Shown: piece by piece, positions 47,022 through 56,223 of the stretch
Position numbering within the stretch: the first letter of the stretch is position 1
Layout of the letters: the number at the start of each line of letters is the position of its first letter
NCBI RefSeq assembly: GCF_900104045.1
Contig: NZ_FNIN01000003.1
Coordinates: 150,146 to 214,145 of the forward strand
Reading direction: 5' to 3'
Length of the DNA stretch: 64,000 bases
Source of the DNA: Desulfonauticus submarinus
GTDB taxonomy: Bacteria; Desulfobacterota; Desulfovibrionia; Desulfovibrionales; Desulfonatronovibrionaceae
Program-made: the position numbers and the translations under genes
Notes under the pieces: model-generated
The model's database searches: none
The model's input: only the letters and a program-made list of their open reading frames with translations
Told to the model about the DNA's origin: nothing

Positions 47022-47996
47022 ATGTATATTGTGACTGGAGGGGCAGGATTTATAGGAAGCGCCTTTGTATGGCAGCTAAACCAAATAGGGATTGATAAAA
47101 TTCTTATAGTAGACAATTTAAGCACCTCTGAAAAATGGAAAAATTTAGTCGGATTACGCTATAAGGACTATATTCACAAAGAATCTTTTTTACCTTTACT
47201 CACCACAGAAAAATTAGGAAAAATAAAAGCAATAATTCATATGGGAGCATGCTCATCTACAACTGAAAAAGATGCTGACTATCTAATGTCTAACAACTTT
47301 CACTATTCTAAAACACTAGCTAAGTATGCGCTTTCCCATGATATTAGATTTATTTATGCCAGTAGTGCAGCCACTTATGGAGATGGTTCTAAAGGATTTG
47401 ATGATAATGAAAAAGAATTAGAAAGCCTTCGTCCTCTTAATATGTATGGATACTCAAAACATATTTTCGATCTATGGCTTAAACGCGAAAATCTTCTCTC
47501 CCAAGTTGTGGGACTAAAATTCTTTAATGTATTTGGGCCTAATGAATATCATAAAGAAGATATGAAAAGTGTAGTATGTAAGGCCTACTTCCAAATTAAA
47601 GAAACAGGAAAAATAAAACTCTTTAAATCTTATAATCCAGACTATCAACATGGAGAACAAAAAAGAGATTTTGTCTATGTAAAAGATTGTACCAAAATAA
47701 TGTCTTGGCTCTTAGAACATCCTAATGTAAATGGAATTTTTAATGTAGGAACAGGAAAAGCAAGGTCCTGGAATGATCTAGCAAAAGCTGTTTTTAGGGC
47801 TATGAATCTACCTGAAAATATAGAATATATTGAAATGCCCAAACAACTACGTGGCAAGTATCAATATTTTACTCAAGCCAATATGCAAAAACTCTCTGCC
47901 ACAGGCTGCCCATGCGATTTTTTATCCTTAGAAGACGCGGTCTTAGATTATGTCCAAAATCATTTAAGCCAAGATTATCCATATCTTGAAAGTTAA
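47022..47996 (+). CDS. hldD: ADP-L-glycero-D-manno-heptose 6-epimerase HldD
   Basis: NAD(P)-dependent short-chain epimerase in LPS inner-core heptose biosynthesis. The Rossmann motif is VTGGAGFIGSAFVWQLN at residues 4-20; the catalytic Tyr-Lys lies in MYGYSKHIFDLWLKRE near residue 140, with the Ser in YASSAATYG near residue 113. KFFNVFGPNEYHKEDMKSV near residue 163 is specific to HldD. Length 324. It has a strong GGAG ribosome site and an intrinsic terminator after it, so it is a monocistronic unit. Confidence 0.95.
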   Translation: MYIVTGGAGFIGSAFVWQLNQIGIDKILIVDNLSTSEKWKNLVGLRYKDYIHKESFLPLLTTEKLGKIKAIIHMGACSSTTEKDADYLMSNNFHYSKTLAKYALSHDIRFIYASSAATYGDGSKGFDDNEKELESLRPLNMYGYSKHIFDLWLKRENLLSQVVGLKFFNVFGPNEYHKEDMKSVVCKAYFQIKETGKIKLFKSYNPDYQHGEQKRDFVYVKDCTKIMSWLLEHPNVNGIFNVGTGKARSWNDLAKAVFRAMNLPENIEYIEMPKQLRGKYQYFTQANMQKLSATGCPCDFLSLEDAVLDYVQNHLSQDYPYLES

Positions 47997-48009
47997 TTAA
48001 AAACTAAAG

Positions 48010-48040
48010 AGGTCAGCGTTCTTTTACGCTGACCTATATT
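48010..48040 (+). terminator. Intrinsic terminator after hldD
   Basis: Perfect 10-bp stem AGGTCAGCGT / ACGCTGACCT with loop TCTTTT, followed by ATATTTTT. It lies between convergent hldD and the chemoreceptor gene. The minus strand lacks a strong T run after the stem, so it serves hldD mainly. Confidence 0.85.
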
Positions 48041-48054
48041 TTTCAAACTTATTA

Positions 48055-49701
48055 TTAACGCTCAAACTTTTTAATAATTCCTTTTAATTTTTCAGCCAAA
48101 GCATTTAACTGTTCTGCTCGTTCTCTTAAAACATCGCTATTTTGCTTTATCTCTTCTGATCGAACATGAACATTAGAAATATCTTTGGCTATTTCTTGAG
48201 ACACTTCTGAACTCTGGGCTACATTTTGATTTATCTCCTGAATCCCAGCAGAAACCTCATTTATGTTTTCCGCAATGCCTCGGGTGGTGTCAGCTTGCTC
48301 TTGTACTCCCTCAGAAATAGTTATTACAATATCATTAACCTCTTTTATAATGTTTAAAATACTATCAATATCTTTTACGGCCACATCTGTAGATTCTTGA
48401 ATAGCATGTATCTTTTTATTTATATCTTCTGTTGCCTCTGAAGTTTGTTTTGCTAATTCTTTAATTTCATTAGCCACTACAGCAAAACCTTTACCTGCCT
48501 CACCTGCCCTTGCAGCTTCAATCGTAGCATTTAAAGCAAGTAAGTTGGTTTGATTGGAAATCGCATCAATAGTAACTAAAATTTCTCCAATCTCTCTTGC
48601 AGCCTCTCCCAAAGTTTCTACATTTTCTGACGTAATTTGAGTATGTTGTACTGCTTTGGTAACAATCTCTTGAGCTCTGCTTGTCTTTTGAACTATTTCT
48701 CCAATAGTAATACTAATTTCTTCTGCACCAGTAGCCACGTTCGTTACATTATTAGAATTATTTTCCATAGCAGTAGCCAAAGAAGCCATATTGGCGCTCA
48801 GTTCTTCAGCAGCCGTAGCAACCAACTGCGATTTATCTCGCATTTCTTCTGAAGCCACATGTAAATTAGAAGATACAGAGGAAACTTCTTCTGCTGAAGT
48901 TGTAAGAGTCCTTACTCCATTCGCTAAATTATCAAAAATATCAGAAAGATTTTTCACCATATAGTTTAAGGTCTCACTAAGCTCTCCAATTTCATCTTTT
49001 TTAGTAATAGCAAGACTTTCTTTTAAGTTACCCTGAGATACCTTTTTAGCAAATTCAACCAATTTTTCTAAAGGAATAGTTATACTACTCTTAATCCAAA
49101 ACCATATACCAATAATTGCAATCAACCCAAATAATGCTCCAATCCCCTCTGTTGCTAACAAAAAAGATACTTTTTTTTCTGCCTCCTTTTGCATGGTAAC
49201 TACTGCATTATTCATTGCCTTTAAAAGCTTCATATTATAGTTTAAAATATGCTTAATTGCGCCTTCTTCTTGCGAGGAAACAACTATATCTAACTTATTC
49301 TTAAACACATCCCAAATTTGTTTAACCTTTTTAAGTTCAGTTAACGACTTTCCCTCTACAGCTTCAATATGCCTTTTCTCTCCATTTGGATCTAACGTAA
49401 TAGGAACTTGTCCAGAATTAATAAGAGCATGTAATGTCATATCAAAAATTTTCATACTCTTATGCAATTCATTAATAATATTTTTATCTATTGTTCCTTT
49501 TTTAGCTTTTACATATAACATATTTACTATTTCTTTACTCATCTTTTGAGAAAGCATTCTTTGTCTTCCTGCCATATTAATCACAAAACCATCATCTTTT
49601 TGCTTTCCTACAACAATGAAAGTTATTGCCACAACAATCAAATAAATTATAAAAATAGATCCAATTGCTAACAATAATTTGTGCCTAATTTTTAAAGACA
49701 T
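48055..49701 (-). CDS. Methyl-accepting chemotaxis protein with PilJ-type sensor
   Basis: A 548-residue transmembrane chemoreceptor. First membrane helix at about residues 8-30; the periplasmic sensor starts with the PilJ motif [16 protein letters not shown] near residue 44; a second helix near 185-205; a HAMP linker ([15 protein letters not shown] onward); then the cytoplasmic signalling hairpin with the CheA/CheW-contact core [20 protein letters not shown] near residue 393. Long coiled coils rich in Glu/Gln give methylation sites. It is the only receptor gene in the window and could feed the CheA array at 7-17 kb; this link is inference. Confidence 0.93.
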   Translation of the reverse strand: MSLKIRHKLLLAIGSIFIIYLIVVAITFIVVGKQKDDGFVINMAGRQRMLSQKMSKEIVNMLYVKAKKGTIDKNIINELHKSMKIFDMTLHALINSGQVPITLDPNGEKRHIEAVEGKSLTELKKVKQIWDVFKNKLDIVVSSQEEGAIKHILNYNMKLLKAMNNAVVTMQKEAEKKVSFLLATEGIGALFGLIAIIGIWFWIKSSITIPLEKLVEFAKKVSQGNLKESLAITKKDEIGELSETLNYMVKNLSDIFDNLANGVRTLTTSAEEVSSVSSNLHVASEEMRDKSQLVATAAEELSANMASLATAMENNSNNVTNVATGAEEISITIGEIVQKTSRAQEIVTKAVQHTQITSENVETLGEAAREIGEILVTIDAISNQTNLLALNATIEAARAGEAGKGFAVVANEIKELAKQTSEATEDINKKIHAIQESTDVAVKDIDSILNIIKEVNDIVITISEGVQEQADTTRGIAENINEVSAGIQEINQNVAQSSEVSQEIAKDISNVHVRSEEIKQNSDVLRERAEQLNALAEKLKGIIKKFER

Positions 49702-49838
49702 TGTTTCCTCCTCTTAAAATAAAGGATAATACATTTACATTTTAATTTTTAAAGATGATGATTTGAACAAATAATATATTTTGTTTTTATCTTTCCGTCA
49801 AGTTAGGAATAAAAATTTAGCCCAAAGTTTTAAAAATT

Positions 49839-50066
49839 TTAATTATAGCCTTCCCTTACCAAAGCAAGACCATGGACTAAAGCTGTTTTTAAATAGCATA
49901 TTCCCTTCTCATCTACAGGTGCTATCAAAAACACTTGTCCACACTCATCACACTTAATTTGACTTACTTCTTTAGGTGCAATGGCAGGTACTTTACGACC
50001 ACATCTAGGACAGGGATAAAAAAGTAAAATTTCAACTTCTGCTGGATGAACAAATTCTTCTTGCAC
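49839..50066 (-). CDS. Small zinc-ribbon protein
   Basis: A 75-residue protein with two C-x2-C knuckles: CPRCGRKVPAI near residue 19 and KCDECGQVFLIAP near residue 38, spaced as in a zinc ribbon. There is no other domain. It starts with GTG behind GGAGAATAAACA and sits 3 nt after gpmI, so the two are probably co-translated. Function unknown; small zinc ribbons of this form often bind nucleic acid or serve as RNA-polymerase/ribosome accessories, but nothing here shows that. Confidence 0.75.
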   Translation of the reverse strand: MQEEFVHPAEVEILLFYPCPRCGRKVPAIAPKEVSQIKCDECGQVFLIAPVDEKGICYLKTALVHGLALVREGYN

Positions 50067-50069
50067 TGT

Positions 50070-51587
50070 TTATTCTCCTATTAAACTATTTCCCGTCATT
50101 TCTTTAGGTTTTTCAATTTGCCATAAATGTAAAATTGTGGGCGCTATATCTCCTAATTTACCTTGACTTAAAAAACCAATTTTTCTCTTAGAAATAAGTA
50201 TCAAAGGAACAGGATTTGTGCTGTGCGAGGTTTTTGGCTTATCCCCTTCTAACATATCTTCAGCATTACCATGATCTGCAGTAAGCAAAACCTGCCCACC
50301 AACCTCTAACATAGCTTGCACAACCTCTCCTACACACTTATCAACAGCTTCACACGCTTTTATAACCGCGGGAATAACCCCTGTATGCCCTACCATATCT
50401 AAATTTGCAAAATTACATACATAAAAATCAAATTCTTTTTGTTTTATTTTATCAATAAGTTTTTTAGAAACTTCAAAAACACTCATCTCTGGTTTTTCAT
50501 CATAAGTTGCTACTTCTCGCGGCGAAGGGACAAGTATTCTTTCCTCTCCTGCAAAAGGCTCTTCTCTTCCGCCATTAAAAAAATATGTTACATGGGCATA
50601 TTTTTCTGTTTCTGCTATTCTAAGCTGTTTTAATCCCAAAGTAGATACCACTTCTCCTAAAATATTTTTTAAACTCAGAGGAGGAAAAATAACAGGTAAA
50701 GGAAAAGTATGATCATATTCTGTCATAGTAATAATATTTAGTTTAGGAAACTTTTTACGTTGAAATTCTTGGAAATTTTTATCAAAAAGTGCTCTACAGA
50801 GCTGTCTTACTCTATCTGCCCGAAAATTAAAAAAAACAACTCCATCACCATCTTGCAAAAATCCCTGGCTTCCCTGAATAAATGTAGGCCTTACAAACTC
50901 ATCTGTTTCGCCTTTAGAATAGGCTTCTTCAATGGCATTTATAGGTGAAGCAGCTATTCTCCCTTCACCTAACACCAAACAATTATAGGCTAACTCTGTC
51001 CTTTCCCAGTGCTTATCCCTATCCATTGCAAAATAACGCCCACTCAAAGATGCAATTTGGCCAAAATTTTCTGTTTCCAAAAAATTAACTAGTCTTTTAA
51101 CATAATTTAATGCACTTTTAGGTGGAGTATCTCTACCATCTAAAAAACAATGAATAAAAACTTCTTTTATTCCTCTTTGTTTAAAAAAAGAAACTAAATA
51201 GTGCAAATGTTCTTGCAAACTATGTACTCCACCATCTGAAACCAATCCTAATAAATGAATTCTATTTGTGCTCTTTTTTATGTCCTCAGCTAGTTTATTT
51301 AAAACAAAATTATCTTTAATACTACCATCTTCTATAGCTTTATTAATGCGCACAATATCTTGATATACAATTCTACCTGCCCCTAAGTTCAAATGACCTA
51401 CTTCTGAATTTCCCATCTGTCCTTCTGGCAAGCCAACTGCTTCTCCACTAGCTTGTAGCTGTGTATTGGGATAAGTTAAAAAGAGTTTATCTAAATTAGG
51501 AGTACTAGCCAAAGAAACAGCATTTCCTTCTCCAGCAGGAGCAAGACCAAAACCATCTAAAATTAATAGTAAGGTAGGAGTAAACAC
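50070..51587 (-). CDS. gpmI: 2,3-bisphosphoglycerate-independent phosphoglycerate mutase
   Basis: Manganese-dependent glycolytic enzyme that interconverts 3- and 2-phosphoglycerate. The metal ligand LLILDGFGL opens it at residue 6; the catalytic serine lies in GQMGNSEVGHLNLGAGR near residue 61; FLDGRDTPPKS near residue 151 and LLTADHGNAEDM near residue 438 complete the alkaline-phosphatase-superfamily fold. Length 505. It starts with GTG after AAGGAGAAATAAA. It is flanked by rsfS upstream and the zinc-ribbon gene downstream, and with pyk gives two lower-glycolysis enzymes in this window. Confidence 0.96.
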   Translation of the reverse strand: MFTPTLLLILDGFGLAPAGEGNAVSLASTPNLDKLFLTYPNTQLQASGEAVGLPEGQMGNSEVGHLNLGAGRIVYQDIVRINKAIEDGSIKDNFVLNKLAEDIKKSTNRIHLLGLVSDGGVHSLQEHLHYLVSFFKQRGIKEVFIHCFLDGRDTPPKSALNYVKRLVNFLETENFGQIASLSGRYFAMDRDKHWERTELAYNCLVLGEGRIAASPINAIEEAYSKGETDEFVRPTFIQGSQGFLQDGDGVVFFNFRADRVRQLCRALFDKNFQEFQRKKFPKLNIITMTEYDHTFPLPVIFPPLSLKNILGEVVSTLGLKQLRIAETEKYAHVTYFFNGGREEPFAGEERILVPSPREVATYDEKPEMSVFEVSKKLIDKIKQKEFDFYVCNFANLDMVGHTGVIPAVIKACEAVDKCVGEVVQAMLEVGGQVLLTADHGNAEDMLEGDKPKTSHSTNPVPLILISKRKIGFLSQGKLGDIAPTILHLWQIEKPKEMTGNSLIGE

Positions 51588-51598
51588 TTTATTTCTCC

Positions 51599-51967
51599 TT
51601 ATAATTGAATTTGTTTTGCCTCAGTCCAAAAACCTTCTAAATTATAAAACATACGAACATCTTGTAAAAAAATATGGATAACAATATCATTCAAATCCAA
51701 TAATATCCACTCCCCTGCCTTATATCCTTCCATGCCAAAATATTCAAAATTATATTCAGCAATAAACTGTAAAAGATTATCTGCCAAACTTTGAGCATGC
51801 CTCACATTATTAGCTGTTGCAATAATTACACCTTCAAAAACACTAGAAAACTTCTGTACATCTAATAAAAGAATATCTTCTGCTTTTTTCTCCTCTAAAC
51901 ACTTGCCCAATAATTTTAGTTTCTCTGTAAAATCCATTTGTTTTTTTTTATTCTTATCCTTTAACAA
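51599..51967 (-). CDS. rsfS: Ribosomal silencing factor RsfS
   Basis: Binds ribosomal protein uL14 and blocks joining of the subunits in stationary phase. The family core is present: DILLLDVQKFSSVFEGVIIA near residue 29, ATANNVRHAQSLADNLL, and YKAGEWILLDLNDIVIHIF near residue 89. I choose a TTG start at 51965-51967 because AAGGAGG lies 7 nt before it; the next ATG (51937) has no ribosome site and a longer upstream start would ignore it. That gives about 122 residues, the usual size. It lies 11 nt before gpmI. Confidence 0.9.
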   Translation of the reverse strand: MLKDKNKKKQMDFTEKLKLLGKCLEEKKAEDILLLDVQKFSSVFEGVIIATANNVRHAQSLADNLLQFIAEYNFEYFGMEGYKAGEWILLDLNDIVIHIFLQDVRMFYNLEGFWTEAKQIQL

Positions 51968-52071
51968 AATTATCCTCCTTAACCTTAACTTTGACTTTAA
52001 AATCAATTCAGTTTAGATTTTTTTTATAAAAAATACAAAATTTTATCCATAAAAAATATCTTTTAGCACCA

Positions 52072-52503
52072 ATGATAATTTGTCAAGCGAAGATAAAAAC
52101 ACATTTTCAAATAGCTGGAAGTCTATGGTGTCTTATAGGCTTATGGCTTATACTAAGAGCTTTATTGTTTATCCCCTTTAAGGCTTTATGCTTTTTATAT
52201 CCTTGTTTAGGTCTTATTTTCGGCTATTTTATTTTTTGTAAAATGTTTATTAAAATAGTACAAAAAAATATTTCCCGCATAAAAGAAAAAGAACCTCGCT
52301 GTTTTTTTGCTTTTCAATCTATTAAAAGCTATTTTATAGTCGCTATAATGATAACTTTGGGCATCATAATACGCCGCTTAGGAGTTGATAAAAAAATTAT
52401 TTCTTTTATCTATGCCAGTGTTGGAATAAGCTTAGTAAAATCTAGTTTTATCTATTTTAAAGAAATTAGGAGATATAATAATGGAAATTTTACAGCCAAC
52501 TGA
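52072..52503 (+). CDS. Small membrane protein of unknown function
   Basis: A 143-residue protein with three or four hydrophobic segments (about residues 12-30, 35-58, 85-103 and a weaker one near 110-125), separated by a basic loop (NISRIKEKEPR). I do not recognise a family. It overlaps the following acyltransferase gene by 23 nt in another frame, so it probably works at the membrane with that enzyme. No clear ribosome site precedes the chosen ATG. Confidence 0.6.
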   Translation: MIICQAKIKTHFQIAGSLWCLIGLWLILRALLFIPFKALCFLYPCLGLIFGYFIFCKMFIKIVQKNISRIKEKEPRCFFAFQSIKSYFIVAIMITLGIIIRRLGVDKKIISFIYASVGISLVKSSFIYFKEIRRYNNGNFTAN

Positions 52504-53278
52504 CACCTATCAAACTGATGTAAAAAAAAGAATACAATATTTTAGAACCATTCGATTTTACAAAAAAATTATAAAAATTGTATTTTCTGCTGCTTCTTTA
52601 GCTAAAAAAGGAATTTATAGTGATGAAGAATGGATAAAAAGTAGTGTTGATGTATTAAACGCTCTCGAAAGTGTTGGTTGTATTTTTGATATAAGAGGAA
52701 GAAATAATTTTTTTAATATACAAGGACCTTGCGTTTTTATAGGCAACCATATGAGCACATTAGAAACTTTTGTTTTGCCTTGTGTCATTCATCCATTTAA
52801 AAAAATAACATTTATTGTTAAAGAATCTCTACTTAACTATCCTGTATTTAAACACGTTATGAGAGCAAGAAAACCTATTGCAGTAACTAGAACCAACCCC
52901 AGAGAAGATTTTAGAAGAGTTATAAAAGAAGGGACATCAAAACTTAAAAATAATATTTCTATTGTAGTTTTTCCTCAAACTACCAGAGCAAATCATTTTG
53001 ATGAAAAAGAGTTTAACTCTATTGGGATAAAGTTAGCTAAAAAGGCTAATGTTCCTGTGGTTCCCATAGCTTTAAAAACAGATGCCTGGGGCACAGGAAG
53101 ACTAGTAAAAGATTTTGGCCCAATTGATCCTCAAAAAACAGTTTACTTTAAATTTGGGTTACCTATCTCTGCCCAAGAAGTCCAAAAAAATCCAAAAAGA
53201 GCACACCAACAAGTAGTTAACTTCATAAAAAAACAACTTAATAATTGGATAACATTAGAACAAAATAAAAAATGTTAG
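52481..53278 (+). CDS. PlsC-like lysophospholipid acyltransferase, variant motifs
   Basis: A 265-residue acyltransferase of the 1-acyl-glycerol-3-phosphate type. Motif I, normally NHxxxxD, reads GNHMSTLETF near residue 92, with Glu in the aspartate place; motif III, normally FPEGTRS, reads FPQTTRANHF near residue 167; VPVVPIALKTD near residue 191 is motif IV. The changes keep the His and suggest an altered active site or substrate. No membrane helix is clear. It starts behind AGGAG inside the preceding gene and overlaps the next gene by 7 nt. Confidence 0.78.
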   Translation: MEILQPTDTYQTDVKKRIQYFRTIRFYKKIIKIVFSAASLAKKGIYSDEEWIKSSVDVLNALESVGCIFDIRGRNNFFNIQGPCVFIGNHMSTLETFVLPCVIHPFKKITFIVKESLLNYPVFKHVMRARKPIAVTRTNPREDFRRVIKEGTSKLKNNISIVVFPQTTRANHFDEKEFNSIGIKLAKKANVPVVPIALKTDAWGTGRLVKDFGPIDPQKTVYFKFGLPISAQEVQKNPKRAHQQVVNFIKKQLNNWITLEQNKKC

Positions 53279-53568
53279 ATAAGGAAAACATCCTAACTAA
53301 AATAATTCCTAAGCTAAAAAAACTGTATCCTAATGAAGGAATAATCTTAGCAACTTATAAAAGAAATAGGACTCTTACTATTATTTTTAAAGAGGAGTCC
53401 TATTTGTTCATTCAAAAAGGATATGAAAACAAAAGCTATTTTGTAAAGCCATCTCAGCTCAAAAAACAACTTAAAAAAGTTCTTAAAACAGAATTCCCCC
53501 GAAGTAGAAAAATAAGAGTTTATCCCTTGCGCGAACAGGATTTCTTGCAAAATCTAAAGAAGCTTTAG
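53272..53568 (+). CDS. Small protein of unknown function
   Basis: A 98-residue, highly basic protein (many Lys and Arg, likely pI near 10) with no signal peptide, membrane segment or cysteines. The central strands LTIIFKEESYLFIQKGYENK and a basic helix PSQLKKQLKKVLKTEF are the only structure visible. I recognise no family. It overlaps the acyltransferase stop (ATGTTAG) and so belongs to that operon; it converges on the IscU-like gene. Confidence 0.55.
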   Translation: MLDKENILTKIIPKLKKLYPNEGIILATYKRNRTLTIIFKEESYLFIQKGYENKSYFVKPSQLKKQLKKVLKTEFPRSRKIRVYPLREQDFLQNLKKL

Positions 53569-53574
53569 TATATT

Positions 53575-53991
53575 TTAGGGTTTTTGTAATGCTTCTTGAA
53601 GAGCTTTAATAGGAGGATATAACGCTCCATGCTTATCTAAAGGAAGTTTTGGGATAACCTGCAAAATATGTTTAGACTCTAAAGTTAAAGCTTGGTCTTT
53701 AGTCTTACCCAAAGCTAACTCACAAGCAACCTCTGCACATACAAAGTCAGAACCACATCCATCAGTATAAAAACTTATTTCCTTTATCTTGTCCTCTTCC
53801 AACACTATATATATCTCTAACACACTGCCACAGCTAGGCTTTACCTTTGCCATATGAGTATAAGTTTCTAACCTCCCCACAAAATTGGGATTCGTCCAGC
53901 GTTTAACAAATTCTTCTCCAAATTCAACAGTAGTTTCTTGATAAATCTTTTTCTGAATCTCATCGCAAATATTTGCCAACTTTTCTTGCAT
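53575..53991 (-). CDS. IscU/NifU-like iron-sulfur scaffold homologue
   Basis: A 138-residue protein of the NifU N-terminal fold. KWTNP-type N-terminal residues (RWTNPNFVG), a first cysteine in PSCGSVLEIYI near residue 53 and a second in TDGCGSDFVCA near residue 77 align with the cluster ligands of IscU. The third IscU cysteine (in the HC pair) is absent: the site reads DKHGALYP. The Asp after the first Cys is Ser as well. So it may bind a cluster differently, or serve another purpose. It begins 5 nt after the RqcH-type gene ends. Confidence 0.75.
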   Translation of the reverse strand: MQEKLANICDEIQKKIYQETTVEFGEEFVKRWTNPNFVGRLETYTHMAKVKPSCGSVLEIYIVLEEDKIKEISFYTDGCGSDFVCAEVACELALGKTKDQALTLESKHILQVIPKLPLDKHGALYPPIKALQEALQKP

Positions 53992-53996
53992 CTTTA

Positions 53997-55448
53997 CTAC
54001 TCCTTAGTTTCCAAATATCTTAACTTGGTTTCTAAATTCGGATCTATATCAATCCAAAAAGAATGTAAAATCTTATCTACTATTACCTGTCCCAAGGAAA
54101 GACCTTTGACTTTACGCACATTTTTCACTTCTGCGCACATTACTTTTCCTTTTTCAGCATTCTTTTGATAACTTGCCAATGCAGCTAAACACGCAGCTTC
54201 TTTAAGACTTTGTAAAGGAACCTCTTGTTTTTTGCTGTCTCTACGCAAGATTACATGTGCTCCTGGACCATCTTGGGCATGAAACCATAAATCAAAAGGA
54301 CTAGCCACACTTAACAACTTATGGTTAGCTTTACTATTTTTACCCCTTAAAATTAAAAAACCATCAGAAGAAATAAAAGCCTTTATCTGAAGGCCTTGAT
54401 ATTTTTTAGGCACAAAAAAAGCTTTTTGTTTTATTTTTATCTCTTGTTTCTGTTTTATCCTAACATCTTGAAGTTGTTTTTGGATTTGTTGCTTTCTTTT
54501 TTCTATAGCTTTTAGTCCTCTTTCTCCTTTTGCAGCCTGTTTAAAAAAATTTTCCATATTTTCTAAAATTGTTTTTTTACAGTCTAAAAAAATTGTTATA
54601 GTATTACCTGTAAAATCTATAACATTTACTTTAGAAACCTTTTTATTCCTATCTAAGTTATATAAATTTGCCTGTAACAATTTTCCATATTCTAAAAGTT
54701 CTATTCTTTTTTTTAATTTTTTCTTATCTTCTTCTAGTTTTAATAAAATTTTTTTTAATCTCTTTTCTTCTCTGTTTTGTTGTTTTAATTTAGAAAACCT
54801 CTCTCCTATAATTTCCTTTAACTTATATTCTCCAAATATACTCAATGCTTCTAAAGGATTATCTGTTTTGGATATAACATTAGATCCTTGCTCCCATAAA
54901 AGGATATTATTTTCATAAATATAAAAGTCAAAACTTTTTTCTACTTGTAATTTTAAATAAAAGTTTTTTTTTCTTTCCTTAGATAAACTAGCAAGAAATT
55001 TTCTAAGAGGCGGAGAAATTTGAGGATATATTCTAAAAATTTCTTTATTAGAGTCTATTTCTTCTAAAGATGGCCAGATAACTTCTTCTAATATAGGTTT
55101 TTCAACAATTTTAGGCTCAGACTCTAAACTCAATTCAAGAAACAAATCCCCAAATCCCAGCCAAAATATACGCCTGGGCCAAAAAAAAGAAAAACTTTTT
55201 ACTATTCTATTCTTACAGTGCTTTCTTAAAAACATTACCTTAGGTGATGGGGAGGATGGATTGTCTAAATTATTAGGACGCAAAAAGAAAAAGCCTCCCT
55301 TTTGGGAGGCATATAAACACAGAAACCCTTGTTTAGAAAATTTAAAAGTCCATAACTTAGGATAAGGATTATAAATTTTCTCTAATCGAGTAAATAAAAT
55401 TTTTTGTTTTAAGCTTTCTAAAGCAAATCTACAAAAATTAGCTTCCAT
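53997..55448 (-). CDS. rqcH: NFACT (RqcH/FbpA-like) ribosome quality-control protein
   Basis: A 483-residue NFACT-domain protein; homologues (RqcH, Rqc2) bind stalled 50S subunits and add alanine tails to the nascent chain. The N-terminal NFACT-N domain (residues 1-170), a long coiled coil (about 205-330, NREEKRLKKILLKLEEDKKK) and the C-terminal NFACT-R domain with PFDLWFHAQDGPGAHVILRR near residue 385 are all in order. KNVRKVKGLSLGQV near residue 445 ends the domain. Family call is secure; that it makes alanine tails here is inference. It sits next to dksA and an IscU-like gene. Confidence 0.85.
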   Translation of the reverse strand: MEANFCRFALESLKQKILFTRLEKIYNPYPKLWTFKFSKQGFLCLYASQKGGFFFLRPNNLDNPSSPSPKVMFLRKHCKNRIVKSFSFFWPRRIFWLGFGDLFLELSLESEPKIVEKPILEEVIWPSLEEIDSNKEIFRIYPQISPPLRKFLASLSKERKKNFYLKLQVEKSFDFYIYENNILLWEQGSNVISKTDNPLEALSIFGEYKLKEIIGERFSKLKQQNREEKRLKKILLKLEEDKKKLKKRIELLEYGKLLQANLYNLDRNKKVSKVNVIDFTGNTITIFLDCKKTILENMENFFKQAAKGERGLKAIEKRKQQIQKQLQDVRIKQKQEIKIKQKAFFVPKKYQGLQIKAFISSDGFLILRGKNSKANHKLLSVASPFDLWFHAQDGPGAHVILRRDSKKQEVPLQSLKEAACLAALASYQKNAEKGKVMCAEVKNVRKVKGLSLGQVIVDKILHSFWIDIDPNLETKLRYLETKE

Positions 55449-55458
55449 AAAAAGAACA

Positions 55459-55821
55459 CTATCTCTTCAACAAAGCCTCTTCTTCCTCCTGTTTACTTTT
55501 ACACTGAATACAAAGAGTAGTAACAGGCCTTGCTTTTAATCTCGCTAAACCAATTTCTTCACCACACTCTTCACAAATACCAAAAGTGCCATCTTCTATT
55601 CTAGCTAGGGCTTCGTCTATTTTCTTTACTAACTTTAAGTCCCTATCCCTTAAACGCAAAGTAAAGGCCCTATCACTTTCAGCAGTTGCCCTATCTGCAG
55701 GATCTGCGTATACTTCCACATCCTCGCTCATGTCTTCTAATGTACTTTCACCCTTAGCTAAAATTTCATTCTTCATTTCCAAAAGCATATTGCGGAAAAA
55801 TTCATAATCTTGAGGCTGCAT
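55459..55821 (-). CDS. dksA: DksA/TraR-family transcription regulator
   Basis: A 120-residue protein that enters the RNA-polymerase secondary channel to amplify the ppGpp response. Coiled-coil tip region EVYADPADRATAESDRAFTL near residue 30 has the expected acidic DxxDxA tip, and the zinc finger CEECGEEIGLARLKARPVTT with CIQCKSK (C-x2-C-x17-C-x2-C) near residue 82 is complete. Start ATG at 55819-55821 fits the family. Stop is 10 nt before the RqcH-type gene, so the two are probably one transcript. Confidence 0.95.
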   Translation of the reverse strand: MQPQDYEFFRNMLLEMKNEILAKGESTLEDMSEDVEVYADPADRATAESDRAFTLRLRDRDLKLVKKIDEALARIEDGTFGICEECGEEIGLARLKARPVTTLCIQCKSKQEEEEALLKR

Positions 55822-56223
55822 AAATTCCTCCCCTAAAAAATATATAGATTTATTTTATAACCATAAATTTTTAAAAAGTAAAGATTTACCCCAAAAAATC
55901 AAAGTTATCTTATCCAACTCTCATTAATCTATACTCAATTTTCTTTAAGTTATCTAAAAATACATTCCTGTTAGATAAAATTTTCCCATGCCTAAAGCTT
56001 AGCTTCTAGCTGTAAATAAATTGTTTAGAGGGAAAAAACACATAAAATGTGACTTCTGAAATTCTCCTCTATTTATTATCGAATAGTAGATATAATTTGT
56101 TATTAAAGTATAACTTACAAAAACAACGTAATATTTTTAGTAACACTGCAAAGGCATTTTGCTTGTCTTTATAATTTTTTAAGGATATAATATTTTTTTA
56201 TATTCTACATAAGGAGGAAATAT
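55822..56223. other. Intergenic region between dksA and ald
   Basis: About 400 AT-rich bases between divergent genes. It contains a clear ald promoter at its right end. No RNA gene, riboswitch fold or reading frame of useful length was found; the dksA promoter is not obvious. Confidence 0.5.
56163..56191 (+). promoter_or_regulatory. Promoter of alanine dehydrogenase gene
   Basis: TTGTCT (56163-56168) and a perfect TATAAT (56186-56191) with 17 bp between; the ribosome site AAGGAGG follows at 56211-56217, 6 nt before the ATG. One of the best sigma-70-type promoters in the window. Confidence 0.75.

Noticed and set aside
55822..56223. Riboswitch upstream of alanine dehydrogenase
   Set aside because: No tandem glycine-type or other known fold was visible; the region has a plain promoter and ribosome site.
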